A stretch of DNA of 64,000 nucleotides, taken from positions 291,118 to 355,117 of the forward strand of contig DASZJG010000058.1 of NCBI GenBank assembly GCA_035948315.1. Direction: 5' to 3'. The notes under the pieces were generated by a model, which was given only the letters and a program-made list of their open reading frames with translations, had not been told where the DNA came from and ran no database searches. Positions 1 to 9,824 of the stretch are shown one piece after another. Origin of the DNA: CAJCJE01 sp035948315. Lineage in GTDB: Bacteria > Actinomycetota > Actinomycetes > Mycobacteriales > Pseudonocardiaceae. Position numbers and translations under genes: made by a program. Position 1 is the stretch's first letter. Every line of letters begins with the position of its first letter.

Positions 1-1514
1 ACCGCGTCCGGAACCAGCGGCAGCACCGCGTTGGTGTGCCTGGCCCGCACGGCGCCCTCGCAGAGGTTGACCATGCGTCCGTCGGGGTGGACGTCGACGA
101 GCATGGCGGTGAAGTCGGTGTCCGGCGCATCCGTCGACGCCCACAGATCCATCGTGACGGGTCCGGTGAGTTCCACGTCTTCGGTGAGCTCGGTCGAGGT
201 ATAGGTCAGGACGTCGTCGCGGTCGCCGACGGCGCGCTGGTCGAACGGTCCGGGCTCCTCTCCTCCGGCGCCCAGCAGCCGCCCGCCCACGGTGGGAGCG
301 GGGTCTGCGGGATCGTAGGTGAACCGGTCCGCACTCTCCTGCTCGTCCGGTCGAACGGGCAGCAGGCGGCCCTCGGAATGCAGGTACCAACGGGTGAAGC
401 GGGTCCGCGCGAGCGGCCACTCCTGCTCGTCGCGCCAGACGTTGGCGCCCATCACGAAGATCCGGACCGGCGCCAGGTCCGGCACGGGCTCGCCGTAGAG
501 GTGCCGCCGGAACCAGTCGGCCCGCACCCGGGTGAGGTCGATCGCCGCCTCGGGGCCGAAGTCGACCTCTCCGACGACGAGAGCCCCTGGGGATCCGTGA
601 TCCCACGGGCCGATGATCATGCGCTGTGCCAGGCGGGCCCGCTCCGTAGGAGCCTGCCGCCGCATACCGGTGAAGTTGCGCAGCGTCGCGCCGATGTGGA
701 TGTCGTACCAGCTGCCGATGTGCAGAGCGGGCAGGTCGATCGCCCCGTAGTGCGTGGTCGGGTTGACGCGCAGCCAATGGGAATCGTTGCGGGACTCGTG
801 CTCGAACAGCTCGTCGAGCCAGGTCGCCCTGCCGTGCCAGATCGGATTGTCGCGGAGGGGGCGGGCGCGCAGGATCTTCTCCACCGCCATCCGCAGCTTC
901 CGCCGCGCGAGGGTCAGACCCGGCCGGTCGTCCTCCTGCGCCAGGTCATAGACCCGAGCGGACAACTCCCGCAGCTCGGTGACTTCGGCGTCGTCGATAC
1001 CCCACTGCTCGGCCATCGAGGCGACGACGAGCACGGACCAGCCCAGCCGCAGCGCGAGTCGGAACGCGCCGCCGGAATCGAACATCCCCTCCCAGTAGTC
1101 GGCCGCGCAGACCTCCGGGGCGATCGCGACGAGGTGCGGCGGGCGGGTCTGGGCGGCGAGCCACTGGGCGTTGCCCGAGTACGAACGGCCGAACATGCCC
1201 ACTGTGCCGTCGCACCACGGCTGGGCGGCCGTCCACTCCACCGCGTCGTAGCCGTCCTCGACGTCGGAGTGGACGTAGGCCCACTCCCCCTCGGAACCGA
1301 ATCGGCCTCGGCAGTACTGGGCCACCACGGCGAAACCTTCGGCCGCGAGCCGTTCCGGCGCGGCCGTCCGCACCACCTGGTCCGCATACGGCGTCCGGAG
1401 CAGGAGGGCGGGCAGCGGTTTCTCGGTGGCCGGGCGCCAGACGTCGGTCACCAGGTGGACGCCGTCGCGCATCGCGACCCGGATGCCCCGCTCGATGACC
1501 ACGTCGGCCGTCAC
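1..1514 (-). CDS. CocE/NonD family serine hydrolase (3' end beyond window)
   Basis: Reads from a GTG at 1514 and runs off the left edge, so the C-terminus is missing. It is an alpha/beta hydrolase of the CocE/NonD (X-Pro dipeptidyl-peptidase S15-like) family, which cleaves esters or amides. Visible signatures are the N-terminal strand VAMRDGVHL, the nucleophile elbow GRSYSGN, the acid loop GSWYDIHIG and the histidine loop GPWDHGSPG. The C-terminal jelly-roll domain has begun (TGPVTMDLWAST). The GTG overlaps the stop of the upstream gene (GTGA at 1511-1514), so the two are translationally coupled. The substrate cannot be read from the sequence. A second, related hydrolase lies just upstream in the same operon, so an internal duplication is possible. 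Confidence 0.88.
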   Translation of the reverse strand, partial: MTADVVIERGIRVAMRDGVHLVTDVWRPATEKPLPALLLRTPYADQVVRTAAPERLAAEGFAVVAQYCRGRFGSEGEWAYVHSDVEDGYDAVEWTAAQPWCDGTVGMFGRSYSGNAQWLAAQTRPPHLVAIAPEVCAADYWEGMFDSGGAFRLALRLGWSVLVVASMAEQWGIDDAEVTELRELSARVYDLAQEDDRPGLTLARRKLRMAVEKILRARPLRDNPIWHGRATWLDELFEHESRNDSHWLRVNPTTHYGAIDLPALHIGSWYDIHIGATLRNFTGMRRQAPTERARLAQRMIIGPWDHGSPGALVVGEVDFGPEAAIDLTRVRADWFRRHLYGEPVPDLAPVRIFVMGANVWRDEQEWPLARTRFTRWYLHSEGRLLPVRPDEQESADRFTYDPADPAPTVGGRLLGAGGEEPGPFDQRAVGDRDDVLTYTSTELTEDVELTGPVTMDLWASTDAPDTDFTAMLVDVHPDGRMVNLCEGAVRARHTNAVLPLVPDA

Positions 1515-3331
1515 GAGGACATCACAGACATCACCTGGCAGGTCAGGCTCGTTTCGGCGGCGCCGAGCCGGATGCGGACGGTTCCGGGCAGTGCCTCGGA
1601 CTCGATGTTCGGGTAGTCCTGGCTGGAGATCGTCAGCCGCAGCGTGTGGCCCGCGACAATGCGGTGGTGAGTCGGCCAGAGCGCGATTCGCAGGGTGTGG
1701 AACGTATCGGGCACGACGGCGACGCGGCGCTCGTGGCCGTCGCGGTGGCTCGCCTTGAGCCAGCCGTGGCTGACGCGGACGGACTCGCCGCTCTCGTCGA
1801 CGTCATCGAGCACGACGGCGATGTTGCCGTCCTCGGCGCTGAAGGCGGCCATCAGCGTCAGCTCGGGGTCGCCCGCCAGCACGAGGTCCTGCGACAGGGC
1901 CGGCGTCGTGAAGGGCACACCCTCGCTGCTCACGTCGAAGGCGACCTCGGATCCCGGCTGGGTCTCGGTTCCGAGGGCACCGTCCGGACCCGGGATCCAG
2001 GTCGTCTCGCGGGCCGCGGCGGGCGGCCAGGCGGTGAACCGCCGCCAGCCATGGCTGGGCATCTCGTACGAGGTCACCTTCGCCTGCGGGATGGGGGCGG
2101 GCAGCCCGGCCAGCCAGTGGTCGAACCAGGCGAGGTAGCAGGCGCTGGCGATGTCCTCGAACTGGCCGGGCACCATGCCGTGCTCCCACGGACCCGCGAC
2201 CATCCAGGTGTTCTCCGGTCGGGCGACGAAGTTCTCGACCATGCCGCTGCGGTAGACGTCGCCCCAGCCGCCGACGTCGAGCACCGGGATGGTGAGGCCG
2301 TCCCAGCGGGCCTTGACGCTGCGCTCGCGCCAGAAGTCGTCGTAGAGCGGGTGCTGCGGGTAGATGTCGAGGGTGTCCGGTGCCGTGGTCTGCTGCCACT
2401 CGCGGATGCGCGCGTTGGGAATGCCCCCGCGATAGATCGTATTCTCGTACCAGTCGCTGATCGCCTGCACCGGGATGACGGTGGTGAGGTGCGGTGCGTG
2501 GTTCACGGCCGCAAGGTAGGCGAGGTGCCCGCCGTAGCTGATTCCCATCTGGCCGATCCGGCCCGTGCAGAAGGGCTGGGCGGCAAGCCATTCGACCAGG
2601 TCGTAGTTGTCCTCCTGCTCCTGGCGGCCGAACGGGACCACGTGCCCCGGCGTTCCGCCCGACCCGCGCACCGAGGCCACGGCCGCCACGTAGCCGCGCT
2701 TGACGAAGTGCGCCGCGCCCTGCGCGAACATCTGCCTGGCGCTGTAGGCGTTGAAGTCGTAGACGATGCCCGGAAAGGCGCCCTCGGCCGGGATTCCGTC
2801 CGGCCCGGCCGGACGCAGCAGGTCGCAGACCAGGTAGCTGCCGTCGCGCATGGGGACCTGGACGGTCTCGGTGTGGATGTCGTGGGTCGGCGGGCGGTCG
2901 TAGCCGAAGAACGGGTCGCCGACCGTGGCCGTCGGGCCGTTGGAGGTCATGCCGCCTGCCTTGATGAAGGCCTCGATCATCTGGGCGAGAGCGGGCGAAG
3001 GGGATGTCATCGGGCGTGCTCCTGTCATCGGGTTCGGGATGTCCATCTCCAGCAGCGATGAGGACAGACTCTTGCCGTGGATGTCGAGATCCAGGGTTCG
3101 GGTGACGCCGCCGAGGGTGTCGTGGAGGACGAACTTCAGCGCGCGCAGCTGGGGCAGTTCGTAGCGCTGGACGTCCCCGCGCACGATGTCGGCGAAGTGT
3201 TCGCGCACGCGTGCCGCGCTCACCTGCTCGACGAGCAGCGGATAGTCCTGCGCGCGGTACGCGATGAGCGTGAGGTCCGAGGTGGTGCCCTTGTCCCCGG
3301 CACGCGCGTGGGCGAGTTCGTGCAGGAGCAC
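1511..3331 (-). CDS. AtuA-like small domain fused in frame to CocE/NonD hydrolase
   Basis: The first ~100 residues (from the GTG at 3331; AHARAGDKG, ALKFVLHDTLGGV, HGKSLSSSLL) match the small AtuA-like domain that normally follows AtuA as a separate polypeptide. The frame then runs without a stop into a CocE/NonD hydrolase: VPMRDGSYLV, nucleophile elbow GISYGGH, acid loop DVGGWGDVY, histidine loop GPWEHGM, then a jelly-roll C-terminal half. An ATG at 3010 (Met108) lies 7 bases after AGGAGC, so the hydrolase may also be translated alone from there. The gene starts one base after the AtuA stop. The fusion could be real or a recent stop-codon loss. The total of 606 aa is about the sum of the two parts. 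Confidence 0.82.
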   Translation of the reverse strand: MLLHELAHARAGDKGTTSDLTLIAYRAQDYPLLVEQVSAARVREHFADIVRGDVQRYELPQLRALKFVLHDTLGGVTRTLDLDIHGKSLSSSLLEMDIPNPMTGARPMTSPSPALAQMIEAFIKAGGMTSNGPTATVGDPFFGYDRPPTHDIHTETVQVPMRDGSYLVCDLLRPAGPDGIPAEGAFPGIVYDFNAYSARQMFAQGAAHFVKRGYVAAVASVRGSGGTPGHVVPFGRQEQEDNYDLVEWLAAQPFCTGRIGQMGISYGGHLAYLAAVNHAPHLTTVIPVQAISDWYENTIYRGGIPNARIREWQQTTAPDTLDIYPQHPLYDDFWRERSVKARWDGLTIPVLDVGGWGDVYRSGMVENFVARPENTWMVAGPWEHGMVPGQFEDIASACYLAWFDHWLAGLPAPIPQAKVTSYEMPSHGWRRFTAWPPAAARETTWIPGPDGALGTETQPGSEVAFDVSSEGVPFTTPALSQDLVLAGDPELTLMAAFSAEDGNIAVVLDDVDESGESVRVSHGWLKASHRDGHERRVAVVPDTFHTLRIALWPTHHRIVAGHTLRLTISSQDYPNIESEALPGTVRIRLGAAETSLTCQVMSVMSS

Positions 3332-3332
3332 G

Positions 3333-4664
3333 TCACAGCTCCAGGAGGGTCAGGTCGGTGGTTACCAGGTCCCTTGGCAGCAGGACGGACGCGATGGCCA
3401 CGACCTGCTCGGTACGCCGCACCGCCCCGGCGCCGCCGGCCGGTCCGTTCAGCCACAGGCCGGTGACCTCGCGGCCGATGCGCACCGCGGCCTCCTCCGT
3501 ACCGGCTCGGCCCGCGACGCGGACGCGGATCTCGCGCGGCTCGGCGTGGCCGCCGCCGGGCCCACGGTGCACCGCGTCGACTCCGATCAGTTCGAACTGG
3601 ACGTCGGTCACTGGTACGTCGGCGAGCCGGTCGCGGACGATGTCCAGCGCCAGTCTGCCTCGGGCCTGCGCGTTCGGCCCGGTGTAGGAGATCTGGCCTT
3701 CACCGAGGTACCCGTCCAGGTAGCCCACCGACACCTTGAGCCGCTCCGGTCGCCTGCTGCCGGTGGCTCCGGTGACGCGGACGCGGTCCGGGCCGACCTG
3801 ATCGAGGCGGACGCCCGAGAAGTCGGCGACCACGTCGGCGGAGACGTAGGCCGACGGATCGTGGACCTCGTAGAGGAGTTGCTCGGTGCACGTCCGGACG
3901 TCGACCCTCCCCCCGGAGCCCACGACCTTCGTCACCTCGAAGGCGCCGTCCTCGGTGACAGCGGCGATCGGGAACCCGAGGCGGGACAGACCCGGCACGT
4001 CCTTGTAGCCGGGGTCGGCGAAGTATCCGCCGCTCACCTGGCCCGCGCACTCGAGCAGGTGGCCGACGCAGATGCCCTTGCCGAGCAGTGCCCAGTCGTC
4101 CAGGTCCCAGCCGAACTCGTGGACGAGCGGCGCGAGATACAGGGCGGGATCCGCGACTCGTCCGGTGATCACGACGTCCGCGCCGAATGCCAGGGCCCGC
4201 ACGATGGGCTCGCAGCCGAGGTAGGCGTTGGCCGAGAGCACCGTGTCCGCGAGCGTGGACACCGTCCCGTCCCGATCGGTCAGGGCGAGATCGCTTCCGG
4301 TGACGAGGGCGAGGACGTCGTCGCCGGTGACGGCGGCGATCGTCAGTCCGGTCAGGCCGGCGTCCTTGGCGATGCCGGCGACCGCGTGGGCACCCGCGAG
4401 CGGGTTCGCCGCCCCCATGTTGGTGATGATCTTCGTACCGCGCGCGGCACAGGCTGGGAGCACGGCCGCCATCCGCTCGGGCAGCCATTCGTTGTATCCG
4501 GTGCTCGGATCGCGCAGCCGGTCTCGCTGGGCCAGGGCGATGGTCCGTTCCGCCAGGCACTCGAAGGCCAGGTAGTCGAGGTCGCCGTGCTCGGTCAGCT
4601 CCAGCGCGGGTTCGAGGCGATCATCGGCGAATCCCGCACCGGAACCGATCCTGATGGTGCGCAT
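3333..4664 (-). CDS. AtuA family (acyclic terpene utilization, DUF1446) protein
   Basis: About 443 aa, resembling the acyclic terpene utilization protein AtuA/DUF1446 family: N-terminal IRIGSGAGFADD, then CLAERTIALAQ, KIITNMGAANP, ITGRVADPALYLAP and GGYFADPGYKDVP. AtuA is known from acyclic terpenoid catabolism in Pseudomonas, but family members occur widely and the reaction is not settled. I chose the ATG at 4664 because the family begins at this motif; a GTG at 4718 would add 18 residues with no clear ribosome site. The AtuA-like small domain is encoded immediately downstream, as usual for the family, but is fused there to a hydrolase. First gene of the left-edge minus-strand operon. Confidence 0.85.
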   Translation of the reverse strand: MRTIRIGSGAGFADDRLEPALELTEHGDLDYLAFECLAERTIALAQRDRLRDPSTGYNEWLPERMAAVLPACAARGTKIITNMGAANPLAGAHAVAGIAKDAGLTGLTIAAVTGDDVLALVTGSDLALTDRDGTVSTLADTVLSANAYLGCEPIVRALAFGADVVITGRVADPALYLAPLVHEFGWDLDDWALLGKGICVGHLLECAGQVSGGYFADPGYKDVPGLSRLGFPIAAVTEDGAFEVTKVVGSGGRVDVRTCTEQLLYEVHDPSAYVSADVVADFSGVRLDQVGPDRVRVTGATGSRRPERLKVSVGYLDGYLGEGQISYTGPNAQARGRLALDIVRDRLADVPVTDVQFELIGVDAVHRGPGGGHAEPREIRVRVAGRAGTEEAAVRIGREVTGLWLNGPAGGAGAVRRTEQVVAIASVLLPRDLVTTDLTLLEL

Positions 4665-4860
4665 GAGGCCAGCCTGAGCCCGAAACTCTTGCGTGGCAAA
4701 GATGAATTCAGCATGCACTCATGACTTTGAACTATTAATCCACCGTGCGGCTGATTTATAACGCGAAGCTATCAGTAAATGCAATATTCATACTTCCGCC
4801 GAACTGCCAGCAGCGCCGAGGATGCGCTCATGACCGCCCTCGACCACTGGAGGCTCTGCG

Positions 4861-5232
4861 ATGTCGCTCGATCGACCGCCGTACGACCCTGAACTCGCCG
4901 CATGCCTGGAGATCGAGGAAATGGCTGCCATCCAAGGGTTCGTGCTGGACCTCGATCGGATCGAGGAGACCCGCGTCCTGCGCAAGGCTTTCAACCCGCC
5001 GGTCGAGACCGTGCTCGACGGCACCGGTCTTGAGCACACCGAGAAGGTCGTGCCGGGGCCGCAGGGATCTCCGGAGATCACGCTGTCGATCGTCCGGGAT
5101 CCCGGAGCGGACAAGCCGGCGCCGTGCGTCTACTACGTGCACGGCGGTGGCATGGTCATCGGCGACCGGTTCGTCGGCGTCCGGGCCTGGCTACCGTGGA
5201 TCATCGCGAAACTCCGCGGCCGGGACGATTGA
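4861..5232 (+). pseudogene. Truncated alpha/beta hydrolase (HSL-type esterase N-terminus)
   Basis: Encodes 123 residues resembling the N-terminal part of hormone-sensitive-lipase-like esterases. It includes the cap region and the oxyanion-hole motif HGGGMVIGD, then ends shortly after (KLRGRDD, stop). The serine elbow, Asp and His, and about 190 further residues expected for the family, are absent. The ATG at 4861 is preceded by GGAGG. The stop is 12 bp from the end of the convergent regulator gene (5244), and I could not find the missing part in any frame. It is most likely a gene cut off where the terpenoid cluster begins, and unlikely to be an active esterase. Confidence 0.75.
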
Positions 5233-5243
5233 GAGTGCCCGGA

Positions 5244-8200
5244 TTACGGACGGCCCCCTTCGGCGCATACCGGGTTCCGCCACCGGCTGGCATTCTCCAG
5301 GTCGCCGATGGACCGGTAGATGTCGCTGAGCGCCTGGGCCGTGCGCGCCAGCCACAGCGGGGCACGCAGCTGGCGCAGGACGGCGAACGCGTCGATGAGC
5401 ACGGTGATGGCGAGATTCGGGTTGTGCCGGGTCTGGTGGTGCTCTGCCATGGCGAGCAGCACCCTGGCCTCGATGAGGTGTTCGTCGACGTCGCGCGCGA
5501 TGACCAGGGCCTCCTCAAGCAACGAGAGCGCTTCGACGTCCTCCCCCTGGCGCAGCCGGACCAGGCCGAGGCCGTACAGGGCATCGGCTTCGCCGCGAAC
5601 GCTGTGGATGTGCGTGCGAACGTTCTCCAGGGCTTCGGTGAACACCTTGTCCGCCCGGTCCGGTTCGTCCTGAGCCAGGTGCAGTTCGCCCAACCGGTAG
5701 AGCACCATGGTGGTCGCGCGCACCGAGCCAGCCGCCCGGGTGATCGTTTCGGCGCGTTCGAGGTAGGGCAGCGCGGCGGCGGGCTCGTCCCGTTCGAGGT
5801 GTAGCGACCCGATGCTGCGCAGCAGGCCGGCCTGCAGGATGGGGTCGGGATTGCCCAACGCGAGCAGCAGCAGGTTGGCCTGCTGGTAGCGGCGCAGGGC
5901 GCGGGCGGGATGGCCGTGGAGACGGTCGACGTAGGCCAGGTTGCGCAGTGCGACGACATGTCCCGGTTGGGCGCCGACCATCTCCTCGTACAGCTTGATC
6001 GCCGAACCGAGCAGGGCTGCCGCGGACTGGTACTGGTGCCTGGTGCTCGCCAGCGCGCCGAGCCCGGTCAGCAACTCCGCCTCGAAGCTCGTGTTCCTGG
6101 ATCGGCGAGCCGCACTCAGCGCGAGTTCGTGGGTGGCGCGCCAGCCGTCGTAGTCACTGCGGGTCTCGAACAGCGCCATGGCTTGGACGGTCAGCTCACA
6201 GCACGTGTCGTCCCAGCCCAACGCGGCGGTCTGCGCGATCGCGGCGATGATGTTGTCCCGTTCGGTCGGCCACCAGGACAGTGGATCCGCGGTCAATTCG
6301 TCCACAAGGGTCAGTTCGAGCGGAAAGCGGGCGGTGGCGTCGCGTGTCCCCGTCGGGCGGCCGCCGATCAGGCCGTCGTGGGCTCGGTCCAGCAGCGCCA
6401 GCCAGGCGCCGATGGCCCGGCCCAACGCCGCTTCGCGGGCCTGCGCGGACTCTTCCGCTTCCGCGCGCTCCCGGGCATAGACCTGCACCAGGTCGTGGAA
6501 CTGGTAGCGGCGTTGTCCGGTCCGGTCGCGATCAGCGGCTTGCAACAGGCGCGCGTCGGCGAGGGCGTCCATGATGTCCTCGGCGTCGGACACCGGGATG
6601 TCCAGCAGTGACGCGCCGACCCACGGCGCGAAGTCGGGAGCGTCCAGCAGGCCGAGTCGCCGGACCAGCATGCGGGTGGCAGGCGGCAGGCTGTCGTAGC
6701 TCAGCGCGAGGCCGGCGCGTACTTCAAGACCACCGAAGGTCAGCTCGTCGAGACGGCGACGCTGATCACTGAGCCTGCCGGTCAGGTCGGCGACGCTCCA
6801 GTGCGGTTTGGCGGCCAGCTTCGCCCCCGCGATGCGCATCGCCAGCGGCAGCCTGCCACACAGTCGCGCCAACTCCCCCGCGGACTCCGGATCGTCCGCG
6901 ACCCGATCCGAACCCGCTGTCCTGCCGAGCAACTCGACCGCTTCGTGATCGGTCAGCACATCCAGGAACGTATGCATGGCGCCCGCGACTCCGGTCAACG
7001 GCGCACGGCTGGTGATGATCACCGCGCAACCGGGATCGCCGGGCAGCAGCGGCATCACCTGGGCGGCATCGGCGGCGTCATCGAGCACGACCAGGACCCG
7101 CCGGTCGGCCAGTCGCTGCCGATACAGTTCGGCACGCTGTTCGACCGACTCTGGAATGTCCGCGCCAGGCACACCCAACGCGCGCAGAAACCGGGCGAGC
7201 ACCTCGGCTGCGGTGGTCGGCCGGTTCCGCATACCGTGCAGGTTGACGAACACCTGACCATCCGGATACGCCTCCCGCGACCGGTGTGCCAGGTGCACCG
7301 CCAAGGTCGTCTTCCCGACCCCGGCCTGGCCGGCGATACCCACGATCGGCACGGCGGTGGCGTTGCCGGTGGTGGTGGGGGCGTCGCGGCGCAGCACCCG
7401 CTCAAGGCGCTCGATCTCCCTGGCCCTACCGGTGAAATCCGCGATATCCGCAGGCAGTAACGATGGTGCGACGGTCGCGTTCGCCGAGGGCTGCCGTGCG
7501 GCGGGAACGTCGACGACTCCGATCGGTTGTGCCGCCGGCGTGTCCTCCGGCTCGTGTCGCAGGATGTCTTCGTGCAGTCGTTGCAGGTCGAGGCCGGGGG
7601 CCACGCCGAGTTGGTCGATCATCAACCGGCGGATCCGCTGGAACGCCGCCAGCGCCTCGGCGCGCTGGCCGGAGCGGTCCAAGGCGAGCAGCAGGCTGTG
7701 CCACAGCCGCTCACGCAGCGGAAACTCGACGACCAGTTGCTGAAGTTCCGCGACGACGTCCCGGTGCCGGCCGCAGGACAGATCCGCCTCGATACGTAAC
7801 TCCAGTGCCTGGCTGCGCATCTCCTTCAGGTGCGGTACCTCGGTACGGTGCAGCGAGTCGGACGGAATGTCCACGAACGCGTCTCCGCGCCATTCGAGCT
7901 GGGCATGCCGCAACGAATCCGCAGCCGATTGCCAATTTCCCACGGCGTGGGCGGCGACTCCGTCGGCATAGTGTCTAGTAAAGCGCCGTATGTCGAATTC
8001 CTCATCATAGATTTCGACAAGATAGCCGGGTGATCGGGTGTGCAACCTGGTCGCAATCAAGTCGCCGAGTACCCGGCGAAGCCGCATGACATAGGACTGC
8101 AACGTCGCCTTGTGACCGGGTGGGGGCGCGCCGTCCCACACCTGTTCGGCGAGTTCGTCGACCGACACCACGGTGTTGGCCTTGAGCAGCAGCGTTGCCA

Positions 8201-8288
8201 GCAGTACCCGCTGCCGTGGCGACGATATCGTACGAATTCCATTGTGATCGTCGCTGACCAGCAACGATCCGAGCAGACCGAACTCCAT
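5244..8288 (-). CDS. AfsR/SARP-type transcriptional regulator (BTAD, NB-ARC, TPR)
   Basis: 1,014 aa. Residues ~1-95 form an OmpR-like winged helix (MEFGLLGSLLV, SPRQRVLLATLLL). Residues ~97-245 are the bacterial transcriptional activation domain. An NB-ARC ATPase follows with P-loop GQAGVGKTTLAVHL near residue 320 and Walker B VLVVLDDAAD. Residues ~650-1,000 are TPR-like repeats. This is the large AfsR-like SARP layout, which activates secondary-metabolite operons by binding direct repeats spaced about 11 bp. It sits at the end of the terpenoid cluster on the same strand and is its likely pathway activator. A candidate target, three TGGCGT-like repeats, lies at 17233-17261. It has a separate AT-rich upstream region (8289-8429), so it is probably transcribed on its own. 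Confidence 0.93.
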   Translation of the reverse strand: MEFGLLGSLLVSDDHNGIRTISSPRQRVLLATLLLKANTVVSVDELAEQVWDGAPPPGHKATLQSYVMRLRRVLGDLIATRLHTRSPGYLVEIYDEEFDIRRFTRHYADGVAAHAVGNWQSAADSLRHAQLEWRGDAFVDIPSDSLHRTEVPHLKEMRSQALELRIEADLSCGRHRDVVAELQQLVVEFPLRERLWHSLLLALDRSGQRAEALAAFQRIRRLMIDQLGVAPGLDLQRLHEDILRHEPEDTPAAQPIGVVDVPAARQPSANATVAPSLLPADIADFTGRAREIERLERVLRRDAPTTTGNATAVPIVGIAGQAGVGKTTLAVHLAHRSREAYPDGQVFVNLHGMRNRPTTAAEVLARFLRALGVPGADIPESVEQRAELYRQRLADRRVLVVLDDAADAAQVMPLLPGDPGCAVIITSRAPLTGVAGAMHTFLDVLTDHEAVELLGRTAGSDRVADDPESAGELARLCGRLPLAMRIAGAKLAAKPHWSVADLTGRLSDQRRRLDELTFGGLEVRAGLALSYDSLPPATRMLVRRLGLLDAPDFAPWVGASLLDIPVSDAEDIMDALADARLLQAADRDRTGQRRYQFHDLVQVYARERAEAEESAQAREAALGRAIGAWLALLDRAHDGLIGGRPTGTRDATARFPLELTLVDELTADPLSWWPTERDNIIAAIAQTAALGWDDTCCELTVQAMALFETRSDYDGWRATHELALSAARRSRNTSFEAELLTGLGALASTRHQYQSAAALLGSAIKLYEEMVGAQPGHVVALRNLAYVDRLHGHPARALRRYQQANLLLLALGNPDPILQAGLLRSIGSLHLERDEPAAALPYLERAETITRAAGSVRATTMVLYRLGELHLAQDEPDRADKVFTEALENVRTHIHSVRGEADALYGLGLVRLRQGEDVEALSLLEEALVIARDVDEHLIEARVLLAMAEHHQTRHNPNLAITVLIDAFAVLRQLRAPLWLARTAQALSDIYRSIGDLENASRWRNPVCAEGGRP

Positions 8289-8429
8289 GACCGCGCGTCC
8301 CCTTGAACCGTCCCCAGTGGAGGGCAGGCAGCGCGGAAGTGCGGCATGCCCCCTTTAAAACTATTCTCCGCCGCGGCCTGGAGATCGGCAACCCAAAAAC
8401 GGTCCGTTAATTTATGCCGAAAAGCATTT

Positions 8430-9824
8430 TTAGGACATCGAAATTCGCGATGATACCGCGAATTCCTGTGGGGTGAATGGAGGTTCGATAGTGGCCGATC
8501 GGGTCGACCCACGCAACAAACGCAGGAATATCCGCGGATGCGCCAGCGCGGCGACCGAACCGGACAGCGTGTAAGCGTCGAGCAGCGCGGCCAGCACCAC
8601 CGGATCACCCACGGCGGCGCGCAGCAGCCGCGCGTTGACCGACCTGCGCAGCAGGCCGACCGACGCGCCGGGCGTCGTCCCGGCGTAGGGAGCGTCCGAG
8701 AACGTGGCCATCTGCCACGCCGCGCGGATGGTGCGGGCGATGGCGCGCTGGGCCGCGAGCGGATCACCGGCAAGGTGCGGCCGGTCGAACACCGCGGCCA
8801 GTTCGGCGACAGCGGCCGCTGCCGTGGTCAGGCCGAGTGCGTAGGTGGGATTGGTGACGGCGAGAGCGTCGCCCACCACGAAGAATCCGGCGGGCCATGC
8901 GCGCAGCCGGTCGTAGCGATACCACCGATTGGCGGTGTTGCGATAACCGCGCACCCGATCCACCGGGGTCGCCACCTCGATCAACTCGCCGATGATGCCG
9001 TGCCGCATCCGGCCCGCGAACGCCGCGAACGCGTCCTCGTCCGTCGGCGGTTCGCCGCCTCGGGTACCGGCGAGCGTGATCAGCCAGTGGTTGTGCTCGA
9101 TCGGGAACAGCATCGCCGCCTGGGACGGTTGGCCGGCAACGACATCCGGCTGGACCGCGACGAGCGGGAACTCCGATCCCGCCGAATCCGGCGCACGGTA
9201 ACGGCGCGTCGCGTAGGCCAGCCCGGCATCGACGACCTCGCTCGCCACCTGAGGCAGGCCGAGATCGCCCAGCCAGCGCGGACTCTGGGATCCCCGGCCG
9301 GTCGCGTCGATGACCACGTCGGCCGACAGCGTCCCGACCTCACCGGTCCGCCGATTCCGGGTCCGCACACCCGTGATCCGGTCCGCGGTACCCGCGAGCG
9401 CTTCGACCTCGGTCGCGGTGTGGACGGAGATCCGATCGTTGCGCAGCACCCGGTCGCGGATCACCCAGTCCAGCAGCGCCCGACTGGCCGAGATGCCGAA
9501 CTGCATCTCGGGCAGGCGCGGCATCCACCCCTGCGGAGTGAGCGTGACCATGTCGGTCGGCATCCGGAGACGGCGCCCACCCGCGGCCACCACGTCGGCG
9601 ATCACGCCGGGCAACAGCTCATCGAGCAGGCGCGCGCCGCGCGCCACCAGCAGGTGTCCGTGGTGCGCCTGCGGAACTCCCTTGCGGTTGCGGGGTTCGT
9701 CCGGCAGCTCATCCCTGTCCAGAATGGTCACGCTGCTCAGCCGGTCGGCCAGGACCGACGCGGCGAGCATCCCGGTGAAGCCGCCCCCCAGCACCACACC
9801 GTGGCCGCCGGCGACGGCCGTCAT
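8430..9824 (-). CDS. FAD-dependent epoxidase-like monooxygenase (MonCI/LasC-like)
   Basis: 464 aa from the ATG at 9824, which overlaps the stop of the preceding monooxygenase gene (ATGA). The N-terminal Rossmann motif is VLGGGFTGMLAAS, followed by ILDRDELPD and GVPQAHHGHLL. That arrangement is shared with flavin epoxidases such as MonCI, LasC and Lsd18. DATGRGS and GDALAVTNPTYALGL are the later FAD-binding segments. In this context the likely job is epoxidation of a prenyl double bond before cyclisation. Which double bond, and whether this or the neighbouring flavoenzyme does it, is inference. Last gene of the terpenoid operon; a longer upstream reading of the frame overlaps a real gene and is rejected. 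Confidence 0.85.
   Translation of the reverse strand: MTAVAGGHGVVLGGGFTGMLAASVLADRLSSVTILDRDELPDEPRNRKGVPQAHHGHLLVARGARLLDELLPGVIADVVAAGGRRLRMPTDMVTLTPQGWMPRLPEMQFGISASRALLDWVIRDRVLRNDRISVHTATEVEALAGTADRITGVRTRNRRTGEVGTLSADVVIDATGRGSQSPRWLGDLGLPQVASEVVDAGLAYATRRYRAPDSAGSEFPLVAVQPDVVAGQPSQAAMLFPIEHNHWLITLAGTRGGEPPTDEDAFAAFAGRMRHGIIGELIEVATPVDRVRGYRNTANRWYRYDRLRAWPAGFFVVGDALAVTNPTYALGLTTAAAAVAELAAVFDRPHLAGDPLAAQRAIARTIRAAWQMATFSDAPYAGTTPGASVGLLRRSVNARLLRAAVGDPVVLAALLDAYTLSGSVAALAHPRIFLRLLRGSTRSATIEPPFTPQEFAVSSRISMS

Noticed and set aside
36..4724. Long plus-strand open frames over the left-edge operon (e.g. 36-1616, 1646-3061, 3264-4724)
   Set aside because: They are antisense shadows of clear minus-strand hydrolase and AtuA genes, rich in Arg/Gly/Val with no domain pattern.
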